NCBI GenBank assembly: GCA_029338675.1
Contig: JAQYAV010000041.1
Location: forward strand, 1-64,000
DNA: 64,000 nucleotides
Reading direction: 5' to 3'
Source of the DNA: Lachnospiraceae bacterium
Lineage (GTDB): Bacteria; Bacillota; Clostridia; Lachnospirales; Lachnospiraceae
The notes under the pieces: model-generated
Told to the model about the DNA's origin: nothing
The model's database searches: none
The model's input: only the letters and a program-made list of their open reading frames with translations
Program-made: the position numbers and the translations under genes
In this document: piece after piece, positions 25,109 to 33,182 of the stretch
Position numbering within the stretch: position 1 is the first letter of the stretch
Layout of the letters: each line of letters starts with the position of its first letter

Positions 25109-25192
25109 AGGTACATCAGCGAACACATTAGTAATAGCCCATTGCGGAATCAACCAAAGGAGCTCCTATGAACACATTAGTAATAGCCCATC
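25095..25192. repeat. 49-bp tandem duplication at the clpX / GDPD gene junction
   Basis: 25095-25143 and 25144-25192 share GCGGAATCAAC-AAAGG and GAACACATTAGTAATAG blocks at the same offset of 49. The first copy contains the clpX stop; the second contains the start of the next gene. The first copy no longer has the ATG (GCGAAC in place of TATGAAC). Confidence 0.85.
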
Positions 25193-25920
25193 GTGGTGCC
25201 TCAAGTCTTGCAAAACACGAAAATACATTAGAAGCATTTCAAATTGCTATTGATTTAGGCGCCAACATGGTAGAATTAGATATTCGAAAAACATTAGATA
25301 ACAAGCTTATAGTTTTTCATAACCCTTCTATCAATGATATTCCTATCGGAAGCTTAACCTACAAAGAGCTATGTGATATCACTATCAAAGAAGGCTACAC
25401 AGTTCCTCTGTATACCCAAGTACTTAGGCTTTGTCAAAACAAAATTAAGCTCGATATAGAAATCAAGGAATACGGCTACGAAAAAAGCATTGTTAATCTA
25501 ACAAAAAAATATTTTGACTATAAGGATTATTTTATGAAATCCTTCATTGATAAAACCGTTGCAAAAATCAAATCAATCGACTCTAACATTACTGCAGGAT
25601 TGCTTATTGGTACTACAAACCATTCATTGTACAATCGTTTGAACGAGTATTATCCTGTTAGACGCTTACGACTATGCAAAGCTGATTTTGTTTCACCTCA
25701 TTACAAATTTGTAACTAGAGATTTTATCAAAAGAATGCATTTTCACCATTATCCAGTTTATAGTTGGACAGTTAATACTCCTGAAATTATGGCCAAGCTA
25801 TTATCTAAAAAAGTTGATGGAATCATATCTGACAGACCGGATATTGCAATTCAATTAAGAAACGGCTTTGCAATTAAGCAAAGCAAAAAACATTATATTA
25901 GAAAGGATGCATCAATTTGA
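25168..25920 (+). CDS. Glycerophosphodiester phosphodiesterase
   Basis: A 250-residue GDPD-family TIM barrel. It hydrolyses glycerophosphodiesters (or lysophospholipids/teichoic pieces) to glycerol-3-phosphate and an alcohol. Motifs: IAHRGASSLAKHENTLEAF (active-site His8 and metal-binding Glu), MVELDIRKTLDNKLIVFHNP with the ED-type and HNP catalytic motif, and IDIEIKEYG with the metal Glu. There is no signal peptide, so it is cytoplasmic. The ribosome site AAGGAGCTCCT lies just before the ATG. It follows clpX within a small duplication and precedes proC by 19 bases, so it forms a short operon with proC. Confidence 0.93.
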   Translation: MNTLVIAHRGASSLAKHENTLEAFQIAIDLGANMVELDIRKTLDNKLIVFHNPSINDIPIGSLTYKELCDITIKEGYTVPLYTQVLRLCQNKIKLDIEIKEYGYEKSIVNLTKKYFDYKDYFMKSFIDKTVAKIKSIDSNITAGLLIGTTNHSLYNRLNEYYPVRRLRLCKADFVSPHYKFVTRDFIKRMHFHHYPVYSWTVNTPEIMAKLLSKKVDGIISDRPDIAIQLRNGFAIKQSKKHYIRKDASI

Positions 25921-25939
25921 TGCTCAAGGTATTTACAAA

Positions 25940-26740
25940 ATGACTTATAAAGTAGGATTTATCGGTTGCGGAAATATGGCTTCTGCAATAATAGGCGGTT
26001 TAATAAAGAATAATTGTGTAAACAAAGAAGAAATAATCGCAGCTGACGCTTTCGAGGCTGCTCTTAAAAAAGCTTCTACTAATCTCGGAATACATACAAC
26101 TTCCGACAACGTGGAAGTTGCAAAAAACTCTGATGTGTTGTTTCTTTCAGTAAAACCTCAATATTACGAAGAGGTTATTGCTGGAATAAAGGATTCAATT
26201 AAAGAAGAACAGATTATTGTTACAATTGCTCCAGGAAAAACACTCTCATGGCTTTCAGAAAGATTAGGTTCCGACAAGAAAATTGTACGTACAATGCCTA
26301 ACACTCCTGCACTTGTAGGAGAAGGAATCACTGGTGTATGTAAAAACAATCTTGTTAGTGACAATGAATTTGAATATGTACTAAAATTACTAAGCAGCTT
26401 TGGTCTTGCAGAAGCTATTCCAGAATCACTTATGGATGTATGTGTATCTGTAAGCGGAAGTTCTCCTGCATATGTATTTATGTTTATCGAGGCTATGGCA
26501 GATGCTGCTGTCGCAGATGGTATGCCACGAGCTCAAGCATACAAATTTGCTGCTCAAGCTGTTTTAGGTAGTGCAAAAATGGTCCTTGAAACTGGCAAGC
26601 ATCCAGGTGAATTAAAAGATATGGTTTGTTCCCCTGCCGGAACTACTATTGAAGCCGTTAGAGTACTAGAGGAAAAAGGCTTCCGTAGTGCTGTAATAGA
26701 AGGAATGAAAGCTTGTACAGCAAAAGCCAGAGGATTGTAA
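25940..26740 (+). CDS. proC: Pyrroline-5-carboxylate reductase (ProC)
   Basis: About 266 residues from the ATG at 25940, preceded by AAGG; an in-frame ATG further upstream overlaps the previous gene and is less likely. ProC converts pyrroline-5-carboxylate to proline with NAD(P)H, the last step of proline synthesis. Seen: Rossmann motif GFIGCGNMASAI near the N terminus, the VRTMPNTPALVGEGITGV signature and the C-terminal helix bundle with SGSSPAYVFMFIEAMADAAV and SPAGTTIEAVRVLEEKGFRSAV. The length fits the family. Downstream sequences repeat the last 21 bases of the gene in a 68-bp tandem duplication. Confidence 0.96.
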   Translation: MTYKVGFIGCGNMASAIIGGLIKNNCVNKEEIIAADAFEAALKKASTNLGIHTTSDNVEVAKNSDVLFLSVKPQYYEEVIAGIKDSIKEEQIIVTIAPGKTLSWLSERLGSDKKIVRTMPNTPALVGEGITGVCKNNLVSDNEFEYVLKLLSSFGLAEAIPESLMDVCVSVSGSSPAYVFMFIEAMADAAVADGMPRAQAYKFAAQAVLGSAKMVLETGKHPGELKDMVCSPAGTTIEAVRVLEEKGFRSAVIEGMKACTAKARGL

Positions 26741-26876
26741 GAAAAATAATTCTATAGTTCTGCAATAAAGGAAATAAAGCTTATTCTGCAAAAGCCAGAG
26801 GATTGCAAGAAAAATAATTCTATAGTTCTGCAATAAAGGAAATAAAGCTTATTCTGCAAAAGCCAGAGGATTGTAA
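26720..26876. repeat. 68-bp tandem duplication after proC
   Basis: Copies at 26720-26787 and 26788-26855 and a partial third at 26856-26876, each beginning GCAAAAGCCAGAGGATTG. Copy 1 holds the proC end and stop. In copy 2 the TAA reads CAA, so a ribosome passing the stop would meet other stops soon. Copy 3 keeps the stop-like TAA. Confidence 0.85.
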
Positions 26877-26878
26877 AC

Positions 26879-26926
26879 AAAAAGAGTTGATATATTCTAT
26901 AGTTTGAATATATAAACTCTTTTTTC
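26879..26926. terminator. Bidirectional terminator between proC and glf
   Basis: AAAGAGTT/AACTCTTT outer stem with an inner ATATATTC-GAATATAT stem, T-rich on both sides. It serves both converging transcripts. Confidence 0.8.
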
Positions 26927-27028
26927 AATATACATTTTCAAATACCTAATAACAAAAGCATCCATATTAATTAAGTTCATTAGATATTATAGAAAAATCT
27001 AACAAATCAATTATAACGGATTAACCTA

Positions 27029-28126
27029 TTATTTAAGCTTCTCAAGCATTTCAAATGCAGCCTCGATTGTCTTATCCATATCAAAATACTTGTACATTCC
27101 AAGTCTTCCACCGAATACTACATTATCTTCCTTGTTAGCCAACTCAACATAAGCCTCATATAATTTTGCATTCTCATCGTTATTAACTGGATAATATGGC
27201 TCATCTCCAATCTTCCACTCTGCTGGATACTCTTTAGTAATAACAGTTCCTGCTTCTTTTGAGAATTCAAAATGCTTATGCTCAATAATTCTTGTGTAAG
27301 GAATTTCTCTTTCTGTATAATTCACAACAGCATTACCCTGGAAATTATCTTCTTCTGGCAAGTATTCATGTTCGAACTTAAGACTTCTGTATGCTAAATG
27401 CCCTAACTTAAAGTCAAAGTATTCATCAATCATACCTGTGTAGATTATCTTACCAAATTCATCAGAAGTATTGCTCATAAATTCCTTAAACTCTGTATCT
27501 AATTTAACTGAAACTCCATCAAGCATCTTCTCAATAATCTGAGTATATCCACCTTTAGGTATACCCTGATATGGATCATTAAAGTAGTTATTATCATATG
27601 TAAATCTAACTGGAAGACGTTTAATAATAAATGAAGGAAGTTCTGTACAGCTTCTTCCCCACTGTTTCTCTGTATAACCCTTAACAAGCTTCTCATATAT
27701 ATCTGTTCCTACCAATGATAAAGCCTGTTCCTCAAGATTCTGTGGATCATTAATATTAAGACTAGCTATCTGCTCTTCAATCTTAGCCTTAGCCTCCTTA
27801 GGAGTCTTAACATTCCACATCTTACTAAATGTATTCATATTAAATGGTAAATTGTATAATTCATCCTTATATACAGCAACTGGCGAGTTAATATAATTAT
27901 TAAACTCCGCAAATCTATTAACATACTCCCAAACCTTTTTATTAGACGTATGAAAAATATGAGCACCATACTGGTGAACATTTATGCCATTAGTATTATT
28001 AGTATAAACATTACCCCCTATATGATTACGTTTATCAATAACTAAAAGCTTCTTATCCTTTTTCAACTCATTAGCTAAAACAGCTCCAAATAATCCTGCT
28101 CCAACTATTAAATAATCATACTTCAT
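27029..28126 (-). CDS. glf: UDP-galactopyranose mutase (Glf)
   Basis: A 365-residue flavoenzyme that converts UDP-galactopyranose to UDP-galactofuranose, a building block for surface polysaccharides. The N-terminal FAD-binding motif is YLIVGAGLFGAVLANEL; then VIDKRNHIGGNVYT, the substrate-loop HQYGAHIFHTSNKKVW, and RLPVRFTYDNNYF where the enzyme has its catalytic Arg region; the C-terminal YFDMDKTI region binds flavin and sugar. Length and motif order are typical. The ribosome site GGAAAGGAAC precedes the ATG. No glycosyltransferase lies nearby, so the polysaccharide is unknown, but it implies galactofuranose in this organism. Confidence 0.97.
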   Translation of the reverse strand: MKYDYLIVGAGLFGAVLANELKKDKKLLVIDKRNHIGGNVYTNNTNGINVHQYGAHIFHTSNKKVWEYVNRFAEFNNYINSPVAVYKDELYNLPFNMNTFSKMWNVKTPKEAKAKIEEQIASLNINDPQNLEEQALSLVGTDIYEKLVKGYTEKQWGRSCTELPSFIIKRLPVRFTYDNNYFNDPYQGIPKGGYTQIIEKMLDGVSVKLDTEFKEFMSNTSDEFGKIIYTGMIDEYFDFKLGHLAYRSLKFEHEYLPEEDNFQGNAVVNYTEREIPYTRIIEHKHFEFSKEAGTVITKEYPAEWKIGDEPYYPVNNDENAKLYEAYVELANKEDNVVFGGRLGMYKYFDMDKTIEAAFEMLEKLK

Positions 28127-28202
28127 ACTATAAATTGTTCCTTTCCGTTTTCAATCAAATATACAGATTAGTATACACTATTTCATACTATCTGTAAACA
28201 AC

Positions 28203-28234
28203 AAAAGACCCTGGGATAAACACCAAGGTCTTTT
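28203..28234 (-). terminator. Hairpin terminator after the SleB-like gene
   Basis: Arms AAAAGACC and GGTCTTTT with a 16-base loop. The minus-strand U-tract is short (TTTTGTTG), so efficiency is doubtful. Confidence 0.55.
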
Positions 28235-28251
28235 ATTATTACAAACATATC

Positions 28252-29625
28252 CTAATAGAATACGTGATTTCCAATTATTGTATATGAACCAATTGAAGAT
28301 GTATCAACATTCCATGTTGGTCTGAAATACATATATGATCCAATATTATTTATACCACTTGCAGCATCTCTTACAGCCTGTATACAGCTTGCCTGAGCAC
28401 CATTTTGAATGTAGTAATCAAGCATTGGTGAAGATGTTACACTAAACTGGCATGGAGCATAAATTACATCTGAAACTGAACTTCCCCAAGATCCATTTAA
28501 GTATCTGTTAATAATTACATTAGCAACTGCCAACTGACCTTCATAACACTCGCCACCGCACTCTAATGTAAGTACACTTGCTATTAAATTAATATCTTCC
28601 TCACTAAACGAAATAGCACCTCTATTAGATGTTCCTGGATTAGTTTCATTGTTCTTCGAATCATCTTCAGTAGTAGCTTCTGTTGTTGTCTCAGTAGTTG
28701 TAGGCTCTTCCTCTTCTGTTGTTGTAGCTTCAGAAGTTGCTTCATTCTCAGTTGTTGTCTCTGAAGAATCCTTTTCTGTTGTTTCAGAAGTCTTTTCTGT
28801 TGTTGTAGCCTCTGTATCCTTTTCTTCAGCATTCTTATCCTTTGACTCTGCAGGGATAGCTGTTGGATAACCCTCTACAACATTCATATAATCAGCATTT
28901 ACAAAACCTTTATCACCTGAATGAATCACAACACATACCCATTCATCTGTTGTTTTGCTCTTATCAACATCATACTTAACATCCATATAAGCAGGCTCCA
29001 TAATATCAGCCTCTTTAGATGCCTGTGTACGAATACACACATCATCATCTGTTACTTCACCATATAAGAAGTAAAAATCTTTCGCATACTTTGCAGCCTT
29101 CTCACCAGATAAAACACTGCTAGTCTTTACAAATCCTTCAACATCACCAGACTTAATTCTGTACCATTCACCGCTTGTTGAAACTATATCACCAACAGCT
29201 CCATCTGGTAAAGTACCAACTATCTCTGACTTCTCACTTGCACTCTTTACAATACTAACATCATCGCTCGTTGAAACACATTTGTCAGCAAAGTTCTGCG
29301 CATTTGCAACTACCTGTTTTGAATCCGCCTGTACTACTGCAGTATGACTGTTATCCAAAACACCTCTTAATAAATCAATTGATTTAGTGTCTAACTGAGC
29401 ATCAGCAGTAACTACTAATACGTTTTCTTCAACTGCAGTTTCAACAACCTCTTCCCCATTGCCCACATTCATCTGAACAAGCTTTACTGTTCCAATTGTT
29501 AAAGCAACAAAAGTAATTGCGATTGTTATAGCAAGTATATTTCTTACTACGTATCTTCCGTTAAGTATGTACTTAGAAACAAATAACTTCATATTTCTAA
29601 GCTTCAACTTTGTTCTTTTACTCAT
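28252..29625 (-). CDS. Cell-wall hydrolase with SH3 domains and SleB-like catalytic domain
   Basis: A 457-residue exported or anchored wall enzyme. Start at 29625 with GGTGG. It has an N-terminal basic stretch and a membrane anchor (about residues 29-50), two SH3-like repeats (about 130-185 and 190-255; TSGEWYRIKSGDVEGFV and VVIHSGDKGFVNADYM), a long TTE/SSE linker (about 265-340) and a C-terminal SleB/cell wall hydrolase domain (DINLIASVLTLECGGECYEGQLAVANVIINR, SVSDVIYAPCQFSV). SleB-type enzymes cleave peptidoglycan during spore germination, but here an SH3-linker design suggests a vegetative or sporulation wall role. A gene for an amidase-like lipoprotein is next upstream. Confidence 0.9.
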   Translation of the reverse strand: MSKRTKLKLRNMKLFVSKYILNGRYVVRNILAITIAITFVALTIGTVKLVQMNVGNGEEVVETAVEENVLVVTADAQLDTKSIDLLRGVLDNSHTAVVQADSKQVVANAQNFADKCVSTSDDVSIVKSASEKSEIVGTLPDGAVGDIVSTSGEWYRIKSGDVEGFVKTSSVLSGEKAAKYAKDFYFLYGEVTDDDVCIRTQASKEADIMEPAYMDVKYDVDKSKTTDEWVCVVIHSGDKGFVNADYMNVVEGYPTAIPAESKDKNAEEKDTEATTTEKTSETTEKDSSETTTENEATSEATTTEEEEPTTTETTTEATTEDDSKNNETNPGTSNRGAISFSEEDINLIASVLTLECGGECYEGQLAVANVIINRYLNGSWGSSVSDVIYAPCQFSVTSSPMLDYYIQNGAQASCIQAVRDAASGINNIGSYMYFRPTWNVDTSSIGSYTIIGNHVFY

Positions 29626-29773
29626 TATTTCCACCTATCCTGTAATATAATTGCAACAAAAAGGCATAAAAACACCATTTGTTACTTTTTTGTTACAGAA
29701 AGATTCTAACATTATAATTACAATATGTCAACACTTTGTTACATTTCTGTAATATATTGATATATTTTAGTAA

Positions 29774-30856
29774 TTATCTGAAATAATATTCAATGCCTTT
29801 TACTATACCATCCACCATTTTATTCATATATTCGTCAGATATAAGCTTTGCCTCCTCAGCCTCATTGCTAAGATAGCCTAGTTTAATCAATGTAACAGGC
29901 AACCCACTCCAATTAATAGAAGTCATTTGATCTGTTTCATATATTCCATGATTAACAACATCATTTTTCTCTGATATACCCTGTAACAATCTTGTTGCCA
30001 AAGTATTACTTTCTTCATACAATTGTGAATTATATATATTATCTGGTTTCATACTTACAGCCATAATTCCTGTTTCATATGGATTACTACTATAATTCAT
30101 CTGAATTCTTATAAATGCAGAAGCTCCTGATTCATTTGCAATCTCTGCTCTTTTTTTATTAGAGATATTTACATCATTTGTCTCTCTTGTCATAACTACT
30201 TCATAGCCTTCTTTTTCTAGCTTTTCTTTAAGTGCCAAGGCATATTTCAAATTAAGCTCATATTCCTTTGTATCCATAGATACCCCAATATGCCCAACAG
30301 AACACCCCTGTTTTTTTTCATCGCTGCCAGGACCTATCTCTTCTGTGTCAACATTTATTTCCATCTGATTGGCAGGGTCTATAACTATCTTTTTAGGTTT
30401 AGAATATTCTTCCTCTGTAGATGTAGCATCAGACACTGAAGCAACCTCTTCAGATTCCATATCCGCTTCCTTAAGTGCAGAAGAAGCTATGTAAAAATCA
30501 TAATCATCTACAACAACTCTTGTCCAGCCATCCTTATATCCAGTTCTTTTAATTACATCATCCTTCTCAAAAAGACGATATGTTGTTGACGACTGAGATG
30601 GTTCAGTCTGAACATATGCAACCTCATCTACTACCTTAACATAATCGTCTACAAGCACATATCCATCTGAATCTTTATCAAGCTTCTCCTCTGTTGTCGC
30701 CTCTTCAGTGGCGTCCTCAACAGTTGCAACTATTGCCTGCGTAGTAACCTCTGTGGTTGCGCTTTCCTTTTTTTCTGTATTTTTATCCTTTCCACATCCT
30801 GAAAAGATTACAATCATAGCTATCATTGATAAAGCTATACTTCTCTTGATTTTCAT
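29774..30856 (-). CDS. Amidase_3-fold lipoprotein lacking catalytic residues (pseudoenzyme)
   Basis: A 360-residue lipoprotein: signal peptide with lipobox FSGC (Cys21), TTE linker, SH3-like domain (about 66-128), linker, and an N-acetylmuramoyl-L-alanine amidase (Amidase_3) fold (about 155-360). In active enzymes zinc is held by His, Glu and His, with a catalytic Glu. Here the first His site reads DPANQ with Asn163, the second His is Gln252 in RIQMNY, and the catalytic Glu is Lys325 in LIKLGYLSN; only the middle Glu (E198) remains. Overall similarity to active relatives is strong (VNISNKKRAEIAN, SINWSGLPV). It may bind peptidoglycan or regulate another amidase. AGGAGG precedes the start. Confidence 0.88.
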   Translation of the reverse strand: MKIKRSIALSMIAMIVIFSGCGKDKNTEKKESATTEVTTQAIVATVEDATEEATTEEKLDKDSDGYVLVDDYVKVVDEVAYVQTEPSQSSTTYRLFEKDDVIKRTGYKDGWTRVVVDDYDFYIASSALKEADMESEEVASVSDATSTEEEYSKPKKIVIDPANQMEINVDTEEIGPGSDEKKQGCSVGHIGVSMDTKEYELNLKYALALKEKLEKEGYEVVMTRETNDVNISNKKRAEIANESGASAFIRIQMNYSSNPYETGIMAVSMKPDNIYNSQLYEESNTLATRLLQGISEKNDVVNHGIYETDQMTSINWSGLPVTLIKLGYLSNEAEEAKLISDEYMNKMVDGIVKGIEYYFR

Positions 30857-30882
30857 GTTTCCTCCTAAGTGTGCAGAGAAAT

Positions 30883-31713
30883 CTAGAACGATACAATTAC
30901 TCCGCCTCTACTTTCATACATAGAGCTGATTCCACCTGCATCCACAATCTTTATGTCCTTAAATCCAATTTTTTCTTCCATTACCTTCTTAATATTCAAG
31001 CATCTTTCGCGACTATCACACTGTGTAATAACAACTTTACGATTTGTATCAAATTTACCCTGATCAATATATGCCAAAAGTCTGTTAAGTGCCTTATTCA
31101 TGCCTCTTGCCTGATCAAGCTGATGTATCTCACCATCTACTCCATATAATACTGGTTTAATATTAAGAACATTAGCTACAACAGCCTTAAGCTTTGTAAG
31201 TCGACCATTCTTACGCATAACCTCCAAATCTTCAAGAACAAATACAGTCTGCTGATTGTTAATATAGTCTGTTGTTTTTTCAACTATTTCTTCAAACTCT
31301 AACCCTTTATTCATAAGGTTTTCTATGAATTCACAAGTCAAATACTGACCAGCAGCAGCTGTTTTTGAATCAAAAACATGTATTTTAACACCAGGATTTG
31401 TTTCATTATATAGCTGACCAGCTAATACTGCACTATTATACGAACCGCTAAGTTTAGATGATAATGTTACAACGAAAACATTTTCAGCACCTTCATAAGA
31501 CTTCATATATTCTTCTGGAGATGGGCAAGAAGACTTTGGACATTCCACTGATTTTTCAAGTTTCTCTAAAAAAGGAGCCTGTTCAAATGTTTCGTCATCT
31601 ATTATTTCTTCACCATCAATATACAATTTAAGTGGAACACTTTCATAATATTCCTTTGAAAGCATATCACTTGTCATATCACAACAGCTATCGCCAATAA
31701 TTTTATACTTCAT
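30883..31713 (-). CDS. DegV-family fatty-acid-binding protein (FakB-like)
   Basis: A 276-residue two-domain protein. DegV/FakB proteins bind a fatty acid and hand it to the FakA kinase for phospholipid synthesis. Motifs: an N-terminal strand with IGDSCCDM (the family has SxxD), PLKLYIDGEEIIDDE, SCPSPEEYMKSYE, then LSSKLSGSYNSAVLA and DSKTAAAGQ. The C-terminal part has a large Rossmann-like domain ending in the GGISSMYESRGGVIV loop, where most members have GxHxGPG. The usual GP(G/H)-type end is replaced by ESRG here, which might change lipid binding. Ribosome site AAGGAGAA precedes the ATG. No FakA gene is in the window. Confidence 0.93.
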   Translation of the reverse strand: MKYKIIGDSCCDMTSDMLSKEYYESVPLKLYIDGEEIIDDETFEQAPFLEKLEKSVECPKSSCPSPEEYMKSYEGAENVFVVTLSSKLSGSYNSAVLAGQLYNETNPGVKIHVFDSKTAAAGQYLTCEFIENLMNKGLEFEEIVEKTTDYINNQQTVFVLEDLEVMRKNGRLTKLKAVVANVLNIKPVLYGVDGEIHQLDQARGMNKALNRLLAYIDQGKFDTNRKVVITQCDSRERCLNIKKVMEEKIGFKDIKIVDAGGISSMYESRGGVIVSF

Positions 31714-31919
31714 AATCGTTCTCCTTGTAAAAATATCATTTTATAAATGTTTCGTAAAGTATTTTTTCTTATTATAATAGGAAATTATAACAGAAATGAA
31801 TATCAATTATTCAACACATAGTTTTGAATACTACATATTATAGCATGCAAAACTTTCATTTGCAATAAACGAAATCTGCACTGTGTAGTCCATTTTAATC
31901 TACAAATATAAGATTATGT

Positions 31920-31948
31920 TTGTAATTTTATTAGCCACATTGTATAAT
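31920..31948 (+). promoter_or_regulatory. Promoter of the DUF368 gene
   Basis: TTGTAA (31920-31925) and perfect TATAAT (31943-31948) with a 17-bp spacer on the plus strand, about 75 bases before the gene start. Confidence 0.6.
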
Positions 31949-32023
31949 ACTTCACATGTATAGACCATACTATATACTAATATAGTTACTTTGGTCAAGA
32001 AAGGTTATCAAAAAGGTGTTATT

Positions 32024-32929
32024 ATGAATTTTATTATTAATTTTATCAAAGGCATTTTTGTTGGTGTTGCCAATATTATTCCTGGTGTAAGCGGTGGCAC
32101 TATGGCTGTTTCCTTCGGAATATACGATAAAATACTATCGTCGATTTCCAATTTATTTAAGGATTTCAAAAACAGTGTAAAGGCTCTTTTACCAATTTTT
32201 GTAGGTATGGCTGCTGGAATTGTAGGATTTACATTTATTATCCCATATTGCTTAAAAACCCAGCCATTTATCACTTCAATGGCTTTTACAGGATTAATTA
32301 TCGGTGGCCTACCAGCTATTGCAAAATCCTTAAAAGAAACTATTTCAAAAGAAAAGCCTTCTTATTTGTCTAGTATTATTGTATTCATATTTATGTTAAC
32401 AATTGCTCTTGCAATGCCCTTCATTAATGCAAATTCGGAAAGTGGCGTATTACTTAACCCAGACGGCAAAACCATAATAACTGTATTTTTTATGGGAATA
32501 ATTGCCGCAGCAACTATGGTTATCCCAGGCGTAAGTGGTTCACTTATTCTAATGATTCTTGGATATTACTTTGGAATCATTTCAGCCGTTAAAGATTTCA
32601 TTACCGCTCTAAAGGATTTAGATTTTGCTAAAATGTTTAATCTTGCTCTTATTTTAGCTCCATTTGCCCTAGGTTGCATCCTCGGTATATTCTTTATTTC
32701 TAAGCTTATTGCTTGGTTATTAAAGGTTTTTCCTACGCAGACCTTTAGTGGAATACTTGGATTAATCATCGTATCTCCTGTTTCAATTTTTTACAAGGTT
32801 AACGAAGAATATTCAATGACAAACACTTCTATAGCAAAGATATTAATTGGAGTTATATTATTAGTGTTATGTATTATTGTTACTTTATACATTGGAAATC
32901 TTGACACAAACAAGGAAGAAAATAATTAA
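32024..32929 (+). CDS. DUF368 polytopic membrane protein, putative undecaprenyl-phosphate translocase
   Basis: About 301 residues from the ATG at 32024 (AAAAAGG upstream), with eight or more membrane helices. The DUF368 signature IKGIFVGVANIIPGVSGGTMAVSFG opens the protein, and a second IPGVSGS repeat appears near residue 165, giving the inverted-repeat layout of this family. Proteins of this family and the DedA family were reported as undecaprenyl phosphate carriers that recycle the lipid carrier for wall synthesis (established for relatives such as PopT; I infer it here). Transcribed alone on the plus strand with tandem repeats and a terminator behind. Confidence 0.9.
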   Translation: MNFIINFIKGIFVGVANIIPGVSGGTMAVSFGIYDKILSSISNLFKDFKNSVKALLPIFVGMAAGIVGFTFIIPYCLKTQPFITSMAFTGLIIGGLPAIAKSLKETISKEKPSYLSSIIVFIFMLTIALAMPFINANSESGVLLNPDGKTIITVFFMGIIAAATMVIPGVSGSLILMILGYYFGIISAVKDFITALKDLDFAKMFNLALILAPFALGCILGIFFISKLIAWLLKVFPTQTFSGILGLIIVSPVSIFYKVNEEYSMTNTSIAKILIGVILLVLCIIVTLYIGNLDTNKEENN

Positions 32930-33006
32930 TATTATTATATTTAATTTAATATATCAATCTTATATTAATGTTATATGCTGTTGTAATATACAAAGCATAA
33001 CGATTT

Positions 33007-33101
33007 ATTCAATAATTTTAATTAATAAAACATAATCATTTATTCAATAATTTTAATCAATAAAACATAATCATTTATTCAATAATTTTAATCAATAAAA
33101 C
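33007..33101. repeat. Three tandem 35-bp copies after the DUF368 gene
   Basis: Copies repeat ATTCAATAATTTTAAT(C/T)AA at 33007, 33042 and 33077 with a steady 35-bp offset. A fourth, diverged copy overlaps the adjacent terminator loop, which shares AATAATTTTAATCAA. Confidence 0.85.
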
Positions 33102-33137
33102 AAAGCGGTCGATTAAATAATTTTAATCAACCGCTTT
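33102..33137. terminator. Bidirectional terminator between DUF368 and the 33183 gene
   Basis: Outer arms AAAGCGGT/ACCGCTTT plus GATTA/TAATC inside. T-rich on both sides. It ends both converging transcripts. Confidence 0.75.
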
Positions 33138-33182
33138 TAATTATTACATTATTATATGTGTTTTTATTGAAACAAAGTTATT

